A stretch of 36,407 bases of DNA from Bacillota bacterium. Lineage in GTDB: Bacteria; Bacillota_I; Bacilli_A; Acholeplasmatales; Acholeplasmataceae. The notes below the pieces were generated by a model. It was not told the origin of the DNA and made no database searches. It was given only the letters and a program-made list of their open reading frames with translations. Location of the stretch: contig JAHIRQ010000005.1 of assembly GCA_018818645.1 (NCBI GenBank), positions 1 to 36,407 of the forward strand, written 5' to 3'. This document shows positions 18,231 to 25,601 of this stretch, in pieces; positions within the stretch are counted from its first letter, which is position 1, and each line of letters opens with the position of its first letter. A program made the translations under genes and the position numbers.

Positions 18231-18280
18231 GTTTTACAGGCATTGCAAACAATAAAAAAGAAAATGGAGGATTAAAAAAA

Positions 18281-18385
18281 ATGATCAAAAAGAATGGATT
18301 TATGATTACAAGTTTAAAAGGGTACCTAACAAGTGTACCAGTTGGTTTTGTGACTTTATCTATGGAGGTAAGAATTTATGGCTAA
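18281..18385 (+). CDS. 34-aa small protein coupled to the next gene
   Basis: ATG at 18281 follows TGGAGG at a fitting distance and opens 34 codons ending in TAA at 18383-18385, eight bases inside the next gene. The middle (SLKGYLTSVPVGFVTLSM) is moderately hydrophobic. It may be a real micropeptide or a coupling leader for the 112-aa protein. No homology is recognised. Confidence 0.45.
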   Translation: MIKKNGFMITSLKGYLTSVPVGFVTLSMEVRIYG

Positions 18386-18716
18386 GTTTGGTCTTATAAT
18401 CGCAGATACGATTAATGAAGTTTATATTGGTGTTACAAGTACGGGTGTTAGACATCTTATGGGTAAGACAGGATTTGAAGCGTTTAGCTTTTTCGATAAT
18501 AAAGATTCTGCCGATATATATGAGGTTTCGGATATTGCTTTAATGATTCAAATGTTAACTCGATTTCAGTATTATTGGCTAGATAAGAGAGGTAGCTTCA
18601 AAGCATATGGTAAGAAGCACCATAATGTAATGGACTATATCTTTGATCACTACAACGAGTTCAAAGTGATGAGAATCTCAGATTTCAATGATAAGCTTTA
18701 CCAAATATTTAAGTAG
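18378..18716 (+). CDS. 112-aa protein of unknown function
   Basis: A soluble protein beginning MAKFGLIIADTINEVYIGVTSTGVRHLMG, with strands first, then a helical, aromatic second half (MIQMLTRFQYYWLDKRG). ATG 18378 has TGGAGG upstream. No motif is recognised. It is the first standard-size gene on the plus side of the polymerase divergence and is followed by a hairpin leader. Confidence 0.6.
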   Translation: MAKFGLIIADTINEVYIGVTSTGVRHLMGKTGFEAFSFFDNKDSADIYEVSDIALMIQMLTRFQYYWLDKRGSFKAYGKKHHNVMDYIFDHYNEFKVMRISDFNDKLYQIFK

Positions 18717-18723
18717 AACATAA

Positions 18724-18758
18724 ATGAGCAATGCCTTTATCGGTTAAGGGCATTGCTC
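18724..18758 (+). promoter_or_regulatory. Hairpin leader with a 7-codon ORF inside
   Basis: GAGCAATGCC (18726-18735) pairs perfectly with GGCATTGCTC (18749-18758). An ATG at 18724 reads seven codons through the left arm and stops with TAA in the loop (18745-18747). No T run follows, so it is not a plain terminator. It sits between two genes, just before the AGGAGG site of the Sel1 gene. Ribosomes on the short ORF would melt the hairpin. Confidence 0.5.
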
Positions 18759-18787
18759 TAAATAAAAAAATAGGAGGAATTTAAAAA

Positions 18788-19744
18788 ATGATTAAAAATG
18801 TTAAATGTGCGTATTGCGGTAATGAAGGGTACAATCCAAATGTACCAGTGGGTCATGTTATAGATACATGCAATGATGAAAAGTGCTTAAACAGAAGCTA
18901 TGGCGTTATAGGATTCAAAGATGGCGACATTCAAAACTTTCATGCAAGCAACTTATACCATGTTCATCCTGAAGCTTTCTTAAGACCCATGATAGAAACC
19001 ATTAATATGGACTCTAGTCAAATTGAAGTGAATGATTTAATCGCGTTGATGCTGTATGCTTATAGCATCCATGATTACGGATTGCTTCAAAATGTAATCA
19101 GTTTTCCAGAGGTTTCAGATACACCTGAGGCAGATTACTACAAAAGTAAAATTTTCTTTAAGAAGTTAAATAATCATGCCAAAGGGGTTAAACACCTAAG
19201 ATTATCTGCCGAAGAGAACTATGCACCTGCGATGGCAGAATACGGATACATCTTAGCTTGTGGCCTGTATGGTGTTGTAAAGAATGTGAATGTCGGATTA
19301 GAGTACTTAATTGATGCTGCAGATGCTCACGAAACCCTAGCTGGAGTATATCTGGCTACAGTTTATAAAGAGGGAACCTACAAAAAGAGTGCTTATAGCG
19401 ATTTAGACCATGAAGATTGGTATCGATATATTGCTCTAGGCGTTCCAATGCATGATTCGATGGTGCATATCGTATTAGGGTATTTCCATCATGCAGGTCT
19501 GGGAAGCGAGTTAAACCAAGAACTCGCTTTAAATCACTTTCGATTTGCAGCAAACGATGATTATGTTGTTGCTATGGGGTTTATCGTTCATATACTTTAT
19601 GATTACTATAATCATGAGGATGATCAAATAAGACAAGAAATCATGTTATATGCATCTAAGTATCTAGAAAAATCATTGGACAAGAGTATACCCGAATATG
19701 CTAGAGTTAAGAACATCTATGAGATAGTTCAAATCAAGCATTAA
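18788..19744 (+). CDS. Sel1-like repeat protein with N-terminal zinc ribbon
   Basis: The 318-aa protein starts with KCAYCGNEG...CNDEKC, a zinc-binding knuckle, followed by tandem helix pairs typical of Sel1-like repeats: APAMAEYGYILACGLYGVVKNVNVGLEYLIDAADA and MVHIVLGYFHHAGLGSELNQELALNHFRFAANDD. Sel1 repeats are protein-protein scaffolds. With the zinc knuckle it may tether nucleic acid or a partner such as the element's polymerase. ATG has AGGAGG upstream. The role is not known. Confidence 0.7.
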   Translation: MIKNVKCAYCGNEGYNPNVPVGHVIDTCNDEKCLNRSYGVIGFKDGDIQNFHASNLYHVHPEAFLRPMIETINMDSSQIEVNDLIALMLYAYSIHDYGLLQNVISFPEVSDTPEADYYKSKIFFKKLNNHAKGVKHLRLSAEENYAPAMAEYGYILACGLYGVVKNVNVGLEYLIDAADAHETLAGVYLATVYKEGTYKKSAYSDLDHEDWYRYIALGVPMHDSMVHIVLGYFHHAGLGSELNQELALNHFRFAANDDYVVAMGFIVHILYDYYNHEDDQIRQEIMLYASKYLEKSLDKSIPEYARVKNIYEIVQIKH

Positions 19745-19760
19745 TTTTTTAACCATTATA

Positions 19761-19808
19761 CCCAATTTAAGGAGGTGAGGCCAATGATTTAGGTATGCTG
19801 AAATCATT
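19761..19808 (+). promoter_or_regulatory. Second leader with two-codon minigene (Met-Ile-stop) and switchable hairpins
   Basis: CCCAATTTAAGGAGGTG followed, with the same 8-base spacing as at 18171, by ATG ATT TAG (19784-19792). Two exclusive hairpins are possible: GCTGAA/TTCAGC just downstream, or a longer one in which AATGATTT (containing the minigene) pairs with AAATCATT. Translation of the minigene would favour the first. Confidence 0.55.
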
Positions 19809-19876
19809 CAGCCCTATAAAATTTTTAGCCTTTTTAGTAAAAAAGCGCACAAACATACATAAGAAAGGATCAAAAC

Positions 19877-19915
19877 ATGGGAGAGGCCAAACGGCTTCTC
19901 CCTTTTTTGTTTTGA
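19877..19915 (+). promoter_or_regulatory. 12-aa leader peptide ORF overlapping a terminator (attenuator) before the helicase gene
   Basis: AGAAAGGA then ATG at 19877 encodes MGEAKRLLPFLF and stops at 19915, 14 bases before the helicase start. The same bases form a terminator: GGGAGAGGCC (19879-19888) pairs with GGC-TTCTCCC (19893-19902), followed by T6. A translating ribosome would break the stem, so expression of the helicase gene could depend on leader translation. Confidence 0.6.
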
Positions 19916-19929
19916 ACAGGTAAAGTTTA

Positions 19930-21702
19930 ATGAGTTATATGATTCAAAATTTTTCCACAGGTATGATGGATTATGTTGATTCCAAAGGAAATCTCATCCC
20001 ATCAGTTTGTAATCGGATTGGTGTTAAATCAATCATTAAGTTCATTGATCGTCCAGAAATCGATACACGAGTTTTAATTGAAATCTTTCAGAAGAATCAG
20101 ACGATTGAGTTCATTGTTCCCTTTGCGTCAACCATCAAAAGCCAAGAGAGTGTCTTGGAAGTTCTAAGCAGCAGAGAATTTTTCATCAGCCATAAATACA
20201 CCAACGGTCTAAGAGACTATCTAGTGCAGTCAGCTCAGCAAGCACAGAACCAAGGACAATATCAGTATTACCACGAAACATTAGGCTTTCTCAAAGAACC
20301 CGGTCAAAAACCAGTATTTCTATTAGGTGATACAAAGCTTCCGAGTGGACGCACATCACTTTTCAATGATACAAACATTAATTTTAGAGCTGGTTCAGCT
20401 CATGACTACGATACATTCATGGATACTGCAATACTACCCTATCAGAGCATGCGGTTTGCACTGGTATTGGGTTTATCATCAGTCATGTCAAGCTATCTTA
20501 AAGACCATGCAGATGTTGGAACCATGCTTATTAACTTATCAGGAGCAAGCAGTACCGGTAAAACAACAACCGCACAGTTCATTGCTTCACTTTGGGGTGA
20601 ACCCAAAGTAAGCAACCTAGGATTAGTTAGGACATTCAATAGCACCTTAAATGCCCTTATGCATAGCTTAAGAGGGGTATCTGGTGTCCCAGTAACATTA
20701 GACGATGCCACGACCAGTGGTTTCAAGAACCGAACTGAACTCATCTATCAACTTGCACAGAGTGAGCCTAAACTTCGTATGGCTTCTGGAGAGGAGCTAA
20801 GGGATCAAGGGCTTAATTGGTCAGGAGCGATTTTCATTACATCTGAGACACCAATCATTACTGATTCTGAAAGCAGAATGGGTATAGTATCTAGAGTCAT
20901 CGATACGGATGGCTTAGTCTTTACACAGACAGCCGAACACGCAGAGGATATCAAGAGGTTCATTGCTACCAATTATGGTCACATAGGCAAAAGTTATGTA
21001 AGAGCACTTAATCATAAGACGGAAGAGGAACTTCAAGCACTGTATGATGCATGCAAGGTATATGTGTTGTCTAAGCTTACAGTTAAAGATAGTCTTACCT
21101 CTCGTATTGCAAGCAAGCTTTCGATTGTATATATGACTGCAAAACTTGTGAAGGAACTTCTACAGTATGAGCTGCTTGATTCAGAGGAAGTACTGAACTA
21201 CATGGTATCCAAAGACCAAGCGGAAGTTCAGCAAAGACATATTGGTGAGAAAGCTCTTGAAGCCATCAAAGTCTTTATTACAGAGAATCATAGGCACTTT
21301 GAAAAGCTTGATGAGCATTCAGTACTCCACATGTCAGCTTCAGGAGCACTTTATGGACACTTTCGATATCTTCATGATAAACTCCTCGTCACGATTCCAA
21401 CATCCAGAGTTGAAGATACACTTAGATCTAACTACATTTTTGATACGAGAGTCATCTATGCATATTGGCATTCTCATAATATTATCCAAAAGCGTGAGGA
21501 TCGTTACTCTATCAGCGATACACGACTGAAAGTTAGAACCATCAAGTTTGAGTTTAGTTGGGATGATGAAACGCTAATTCCTTGGTATTCATCACCTATT
21601 ACCGACGAGCACCAACAACCAGCTGAGCCACCTAGATTTGAATTAAATTATGATACTAATATTGATTATATCTTTGATGAGGATGAAAACCATGAAGATT
21701 AA
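19930..21702 (+). CDS. DUF927-like helicase/ATPase
   Basis: The 590-aa protein has Walker A LSGASSTGKTT near residues 200-210, Walker B-like VPVTLDDAT near 254, and RMASGEELRDQGLNWSGAIFITSETPI near 280-305, the pattern of DUF927 proteins: ring ATPases found beside or fused to primases in mobile elements. No primase domain is visible in the N-terminal third, so priming might be done by another factor, possibly the polymerase-like protein. The C-terminus has a winged-helix-like stretch. Probably the replicative helicase of the element. The base composition is visibly less AT-rich than the defence genes. Confidence 0.75.
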   Translation: MSYMIQNFSTGMMDYVDSKGNLIPSVCNRIGVKSIIKFIDRPEIDTRVLIEIFQKNQTIEFIVPFASTIKSQESVLEVLSSREFFISHKYTNGLRDYLVQSAQQAQNQGQYQYYHETLGFLKEPGQKPVFLLGDTKLPSGRTSLFNDTNINFRAGSAHDYDTFMDTAILPYQSMRFALVLGLSSVMSSYLKDHADVGTMLINLSGASSTGKTTTAQFIASLWGEPKVSNLGLVRTFNSTLNALMHSLRGVSGVPVTLDDATTSGFKNRTELIYQLAQSEPKLRMASGEELRDQGLNWSGAIFITSETPIITDSESRMGIVSRVIDTDGLVFTQTAEHAEDIKRFIATNYGHIGKSYVRALNHKTEEELQALYDACKVYVLSKLTVKDSLTSRIASKLSIVYMTAKLVKELLQYELLDSEEVLNYMVSKDQAEVQQRHIGEKALEAIKVFITENHRHFEKLDEHSVLHMSASGALYGHFRYLHDKLLVTIPTSRVEDTLRSNYIFDTRVIYAYWHSHNIIQKREDRYSISDTRLKVRTIKFEFSWDDETLIPWYSSPITDEHQQPAEPPRFELNYDTNIDYIFDEDENHED

Positions 21703-21862
21703 CATCAATCGTGAGACACTCAAATCTATTCAGGGATCAGCGAGCTTTAAGAAAGATATTAGAGCATCACTAAAGAAGTATAAGGGAAAACTAGCTGTTG
21801 ATCAGTTGGTTTTCTTTTGTTTAAGTCAAGACATTAGAAAGGGTAACCAAAAACATGAATAA
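21692..21862 (+). CDS. 56-aa protein overlapping the helicase gene
   Basis: ATG at 21692 follows GAGGA and overlaps the helicase stop by 11 bases; an earlier in-frame ATG at 21650 is inside helicase coding. The product MKININRETLKSIQGSASFKKD... is basic and helical. It overlaps the following gene by 8 bases, so the three are translationally coupled. The family is not recognised. Confidence 0.6.
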   Translation: MKININRETLKSIQGSASFKKDIRASLKKYKGKLAVDQLVFFCLSQDIRKGNQKHE

Positions 21863-22571
21863 ACCAAGTAAAGTATCACTAAATTTGAATGAATTAAATT
21901 ACCTCGTCGATATATACAGGTTTTCTATGTATTGCCACACAGTGGACACGAACTCTGTATCAAGGGTACTAGAAACGCTGATACATACAGACGATCTTAT
22001 GAAGCATTCAAGAGTTAAGACACTAATCATGATTCACGACTTTTTCAGTATCGAGGAAGACATAATATCATGGGAGAATTACTTAACCAAATCAATCAAC
22101 AAAGCAAATACCAAGGCTCAATCGGAATGGCTTAAGAAGTTTAATGATTGGAAGGATCAGTCACTTATTGATCTTGCTGAAGAATTGATTTATAGGACGA
22201 AAGCAACATTTGACATTGATCAATCAAATAGAGAGCGGCTAATCAGATTTTTGGCCGAAGCTTTGATCGAAGATAGGCCAATACAAGCATACTTTGACAA
22301 AGTCAAAGCATCATATGTTGAACTTGTCGAAAAGGCCATGCACAAGTTGTTAGTGTCCCCAGATATGGACCTTTTTGCATGGTCTAACTATGAAGATGGT
22401 ATTGAGTCGCATTATGTGTGTACCAATGCTAAACGACTTGAAAGCATCACTGACGGTGATGTGCATGAAATCGGCAAGATACTTGATGGCAATCATTCAC
22501 ACTTAACCTTTAAGGGACGAAAAGACGGGTTCTCAAATGCAGTGAAGCTATATTTGAGACTAAGGTCATAA
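21855..22571 (+). CDS. 238-aa helical protein, unknown function
   Basis: A soluble, mostly helical protein with no recognised motif, ending FKGRKDGFSNAVKLYLRLRS. It overlaps the 56-aa gene by 8 bases and closes the helicase operon, with a terminator at 22588. A helicase loader or replication accessory role would fit its place but nothing in the sequence shows it. Confidence 0.6.
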   Translation: MNKPSKVSLNLNELNYLVDIYRFSMYCHTVDTNSVSRVLETLIHTDDLMKHSRVKTLIMIHDFFSIEEDIISWENYLTKSINKANTKAQSEWLKKFNDWKDQSLIDLAEELIYRTKATFDIDQSNRERLIRFLAEALIEDRPIQAYFDKVKASYVELVEKAMHKLLVSPDMDLFAWSNYEDGIESHYVCTNAKRLESITDGDVHEIGKILDGNHSHLTFKGRKDGFSNAVKLYLRLRS

Positions 22572-22581
22572 TTAGAAACTA

Positions 22582-22670
22582 ATAGCAAAAAGCTATGATA
22601 GATGTTTCAGCATCTCATCATAGCTTTTTTTGGTTTTTAAATCAACCACGGGATGCGTGGATAGACATCC
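22582..22670 (+). terminator. Terminator with competing hairpins ahead of the 70-aa gene
   Basis: GCTATGAT..GATG pairs with CATC..ATCATAGC, followed by T7 (22592-22632). The short ATAGC-AAAAA-GCTAT (22582-22596) competes with its left arm. Downstream, CCACG/CGTGG (22646-22660) and GGATG/CATCC (22651-22670) overlap and exclude each other, and an ATG CGT GGA TAG minigene at 22653 lies between them. This looks like an attenuator, not only an operon end. Confidence 0.6.
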
Positions 22671-22700
22671 TCTATATCAAAGAAAGGTAGGAAAAATCAC

Positions 22701-22913
22701 ATGACAGAAAAGTATTTTATAAAAGAACTGACTCGTATGATGAACGAAAACATCATTTTATTTGTACATGAAAGCAAGCCTGTTGAGTATCTCATCATGA
22801 AAAAGGGCACCAGTTTTGATGTGTTCGAACAAAAGATCCCAATGATCGTGTATAAGAAACTTTTAGACAATGCATCTTATACTGATGTAGTCGATTTTTT
22901 TAAGTGCAGTTAA
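22701..22913 (+). CDS. 70-aa protein of unknown function
   Basis: The ATG follows AAAGGTAGGA. A compact mixed protein (NENIILFVHESKPVEYLIMKKGTSFDVFEQKIPMIVYKKLL) with no motif recognised. It is bracketed by hairpin leaders on both sides, so it forms its own small unit. Confidence 0.55.
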   Translation: MTEKYFIKELTRMMNENIILFVHESKPVEYLIMKKGTSFDVFEQKIPMIVYKKLLDNASYTDVVDFFKCS

Positions 22914-22932
22914 AAGGATAGAAAGATAAGTA

Positions 22933-22970
22933 ATGAATAGAGCAATCTAGTCAAGAGAATTAGGTTGCTC
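22933..22970 (+). promoter_or_regulatory. Hairpin leader with a five-codon ORF
   Basis: ATG at 22933 reads Met-Asn-Arg-Ala-Ile-stop (TAG 22948-22950) through the left arm of a hairpin, GAGCAA..CTA pairing with TAG..TTGCTC (22940-22970). AAGGATAGAAAGA upstream can act as a ribosome site. The arrangement matches 18724-18758: start just before the arm, stop in the loop, an A-rich tail, then the gene's own ribosome site. Confidence 0.5.
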
Positions 22971-23004
22971 AAAACTAAAAAAATTAAGGAGAAAAATAAC
23001 AAAT

Positions 23005-23478
23005 ATGAATCAATTATTAAAACAAGAAGCAGTAAGAAGAATGAAGAAGTTAAATTTAATGGATGAAGTGATAGAAGACTTCAAAGAAAGAGATTTATTA
23101 TACAAATCAGAGAGTTTTGGTATTCTTTCTTGGCTTAATGAAGAAGAAATAGAAAGAGTAAAGAAATTTGAAGAGCAGTACGCCTCAGGTGATGCTCTAG
23201 TTTTTCATATTATCACACAATTTTCAGATGAGGGACTACTATATACCTATCTCTATGTGTCAAGAGATGATTCAACACCCTATTATAAAGATATGTTTGA
23301 TGAAAATTTAAAGACTAATGTTGTATTCACATATCTCGATGCGGGTGATACAGACTACACTTCAGAACATGGGACCGAATACATTGAACCATCAATTGGT
23401 GGGCTTAGAATTCCTTATGTTGCATGCATTGAAGACTATAAAAGACTAACTAAGTTTAATGAAACGGAAAAAGAATAA
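23005..23478 (+). CDS. 157-aa acidic protein, unknown function
   Basis: An acidic protein starting with a basic helix (MNQLLKQEAVRRMKKLNLMDEVIEDFKER), then mixed strands. The remainder (YVSRDDSTPYYKDMFDENLKTNVVFTYLDAGDTDYTSEHGTEY) is rich in Asp/Glu and Tyr. AAGGAG lies upstream of the ATG. It resembles small element-borne proteins of ICEs and plasmids in style but no family is named. Confidence 0.6.
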   Translation: MNQLLKQEAVRRMKKLNLMDEVIEDFKERDLLYKSESFGILSWLNEEEIERVKKFEEQYASGDALVFHIITQFSDEGLLYTYLYVSRDDSTPYYKDMFDENLKTNVVFTYLDAGDTDYTSEHGTEYIEPSIGGLRIPYVACIEDYKRLTKFNETEKE

Positions 23479-23492
23479 AATAAGATTTCAAT

Positions 23493-23518
23493 AGGCTATC
23501 CGTTGACTCGGATGGCCT
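23493..23518 (+). promoter_or_regulatory. Intergenic hairpin before the 194-aa gene
   Basis: AGGC-ATCCG (23493-23502) pairs with CGGAT-GCCT (23509-23518) around TTGACT; the tail is TTTATAAAATT. It may act as a weak terminator or processing site. A GCAT/ATGC palindrome follows at about 23528-23539. Confidence 0.45.
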
Positions 23519-23555
23519 TTATAAAATTGCATATTAATGCGGAAAGAGAGAAAAC

Positions 23556-24140
23556 ATGGCAAAAATTTTACATTTTTTTAGAAAATATAGATTATATGAT
23601 AGAGGTCAAATCGATGACATTGATTTTGGATTGAGTGAATATTACACGGGTAACTACATGCGTGATATGGCAGAGCTTATTATAAACTCAATTGAAGTTT
23701 TGGAGGAGGAAGATTTAGAAGTAATTCATAACTTCTATGAACAGTATGCAGATCAGTTAGAAAGAAAGTATCACAAAAATTTCTATGAACTCATATATGA
23801 GCATGAGCTTATCAATAGATTATCTGATGAAATCATTGAGGTAATTAAGAACGGACTTGATCTTCTTCTTTTAGTAGAGAACAAGCGTATCACTAGGGAT
23901 TATTTTATTTATCGTGCTGAAGAACAGGACTGGTTAGATACATTTGAACTAAACTCAAAAGAAATCCATGATATTGGCATTACAGGAACTGATATCATAG
24001 ATGCAATTTCAAAATTTAAAGATGGAGACAGTTGTGAATGGATAAAGTTTTATATCAATCATAAACTAGATAATAATCCTAGTGATATCCTAAACTGGAC
24101 AAATGATGCAGCATTCATGTTGTTTCTAAGATTGAATTAG
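23556..24140 (+). CDS. 194-aa acidic helical protein, unknown function
   Basis: A soluble, strongly acidic, helix-rich protein (SIEVLEEEDLEVIHNFYEQYADQLERKY). No motif is recognised. GGAAAGAGAG precedes the ATG. It stands alone between a hairpin and a terminator. Acidic proteins of this size on mobile elements include anti-restriction DNA mimics, but nothing specific supports that here. Confidence 0.55.
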   Translation: MAKILHFFRKYRLYDRGQIDDIDFGLSEYYTGNYMRDMAELIINSIEVLEEEDLEVIHNFYEQYADQLERKYHKNFYELIYEHELINRLSDEIIEVIKNGLDLLLLVENKRITRDYFIYRAEEQDWLDTFELNSKEIHDIGITGTDIIDAISKFKDGDSCEWIKFYINHKLDNNPSDILNWTNDAAFMLFLRLN

Positions 24141-24173
24141 ATCGATTTGTAAATATATATTATAAATTTGAAG

Positions 24174-24205
24174 AAGGCAACAACAGCTTTTGTCGTTGCC
24201 TTTTT
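24174..24205 (+). terminator. Intrinsic terminator/attenuator upstream of the DUF3846 gene
   Basis: AAGGCAAC (24174-24181) pairs with GTTGCCTT (24195-24202), followed by T5. The next ribosome site, AAGGAGG, is 13 bases further on. Confidence 0.75.
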
Positions 24206-24230
24206 ACACTTATCCAAGGAGGAAAGATAG

Positions 24231-24626
24231 ATGAGATGTTCAATATGTGATGAACAACTAACAGGTGATGAACACAATGCAATGCCAGTAACAACTGGTT
24301 CATGCTGTGGGAGATGTAACAGTAACATTGTTATTCCTTTTAGATTGTATGAGTTTGGAAAAAACACACAAGAAGGCCTTGTAATTAGCCCTGATTTCAC
24401 CATGAAGATAATAAAACCCGAAGGTGAAAAGTTTAAGCTTAAAGAACTTCAAAAAGAAGTTCAGGGGTATATCGAATATTATCCCGTCAACAATCATAAG
24501 TATAAAGTGATTGTGAATGAAGAAGGTTTATTGATGCGACTACCTATGAATAGACTATCGAGCAATATGTTTGGGATTCATGCTGTAGGGAATGTATTAG
24601 TTATCCCAACCAAACTATTAGAATGA
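24231..24626 (+). CDS. Zinc-ribbon plus DUF3846 protein
   Basis: The 131-aa protein starts with MRCSICDEQLTGDE...GSCCGRCN, a four-cysteine zinc ribbon, and continues with LKELQKEVQGYIEYYPV and VNEEGLLMRLPMNRLSSNMFG..AVGNVLVIP, the DUF3846 consensus. DUF3846 proteins are frequent on phages and ICEs of Bacillota; their role is unknown. It heads a gene run to 27989 in which genes overlap or lie close together. Confidence 0.75.
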   Translation: MRCSICDEQLTGDEHNAMPVTTGSCCGRCNSNIVIPFRLYEFGKNTQEGLVISPDFTMKIIKPEGEKFKLKELQKEVQGYIEYYPVNNHKYKVIVNEEGLLMRLPMNRLSSNMFGIHAVGNVLVIPTKLLE

Positions 24627-24639
24627 GAGGAAAAAACGA

Positions 24640-25236
24640 ATGAGTGTTATCGTAGGTATCATCCACAAAGGAGTTGTGTATATCGGTTCAGATAGTCAAT
24701 TAACTAAAGGAGGTACAAAGAAAAACTACAACCATCCAAACAATAGGAAGATCTGGCATCCCGACGGCAGAGAACATTTGTTAATGGGATCATCAGGGGT
24801 ACTAAAAGGTATCAATACTATCAAGAGTATAAATGGCATCATCGATCAAAAAACATTATCAGAGAACACACTTAACTACAGCTTTGTGGTGAGAAATGTC
24901 GCAAGAAAAATTATGGAGAGTATGGAAGAGGTTAAACTGATTGACTCCAAAGACTACAACCCTAAGATGCTTAATGAATTCCTATTCGCTAACAATGACG
25001 AACTTTTCATGATTGGAAGCGATGGTTCAGTGCTACAAATCGATGACTTTACCGCGATAGGGTCAGGGGCAATTGAATCTATTGGGAGTTTACTATCAAC
25101 TGAAAGTGAAGAACCTAGAACTAGAATCATCAAGGCTATTGAAGCAGCAATTCAAAACGATATTTATGTTGGTTATCCGATTGTAATTATGAGCACAAAG
25201 AATCAAAGCGCAGAAATCATTCAAGGTAAAGAATAA
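24640..25236 (+). CDS. HslV/proteasome-like Ntn hydrolase
   Basis: The 198-aa protein begins MSVIVGIIHKGVVYIGSDSQLT and later has FTAIGSGAIESIGSLL, the start and the GSG turn of the proteasome/HslV beta-subunit fold. If Met1 is removed, Ser2 would be the N-terminal nucleophile (Thr or Ser in the family). No HslU/ClpX-like unfoldase is nearby. Such solo proteases occur in phages and mobile elements and might clip a host or element protein. Family confidence is good, target unknown. Confidence 0.75.
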   Translation: MSVIVGIIHKGVVYIGSDSQLTKGGTKKNYNHPNNRKIWHPDGREHLLMGSSGVLKGINTIKSINGIIDQKTLSENTLNYSFVVRNVARKIMESMEEVKLIDSKDYNPKMLNEFLFANNDELFMIGSDGSVLQIDDFTAIGSGAIESIGSLLSTESEEPRTRIIKAIEAAIQNDIYVGYPIVIMSTKNQSAEIIQGKE

Positions 25237-25283
25237 TGAGAGACAAAGATATTATTGTTTGCTCATCATCAAGAGAGAGGTGA
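25236..25283 (+). CDS. Possible 15-codon coupling ORF
   Basis: ATG at 25236 overlaps the Ntn-hydrolase stop (TAATG) and reads 15 codons to TGA at 25281-25283, seven bases before the TTG start of the next gene. Its end covers that gene's AGAGAGAGGTG ribosome site. It may serve only to pass ribosomes on. No independent evidence of expression is visible. Confidence 0.25.
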   Translation: MRDKDIIVCSSSRER

Positions 25284-25289
25284 AACATC

Positions 25290-25601
25290 TTGAAGAAAAA
25301 TAGACAATACCAAGTTGCAAATACAGCTCAATACAATCCAGTTCAAAAGAGAAGATACCCACCACAGAAACATAAACAGCAAACACAAGGGCCTGTCATA
25401 AACGGAAACTTCTTTCAAGGAAACCTCGCACAAAACATGAAGTTTGGCGGAAAAGATCATGACTTATCAGGATATGTGGTACGCACTGTTGTTATGAAGG
25501 ACAAATTTGGAAATTTACAAATAGCCAAAGAAAAGCAGTTCTTTAATAGTTCAAAACACGGAATGAGAGTAAGAGTCAATGATGATAACGAGAAAGACTA
25601 G
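25290..25601 (+). CDS. 103-aa basic protein, unknown function
   Basis: The start is TTG with AGAGAGAGGTG upstream. The first third is rich in Gln, Asn, Lys and Tyr (YQVANTAQYNPVQKRRYPPQKHKQQ) and probably disordered and nucleic-acid binding; the second part is a small stranded domain. The gene overlaps the RadC-like gene by 23 bases. No family is recognised. Confidence 0.6.
   Translation: MKKNRQYQVANTAQYNPVQKRRYPPQKHKQQTQGPVINGNFFQGNLAQNMKFGGKDHDLSGYVVRTVVMKDKFGNLQIAKEKQFFNSSKHGMRVRVNDDNEKD

Noticed and set aside
20327-20611. Plus-strand alternative frame inside the helicase gene
   Set aside because: It lies over the Walker A region in another frame, has no ribosome site and no protein character; likewise 21242-21529.
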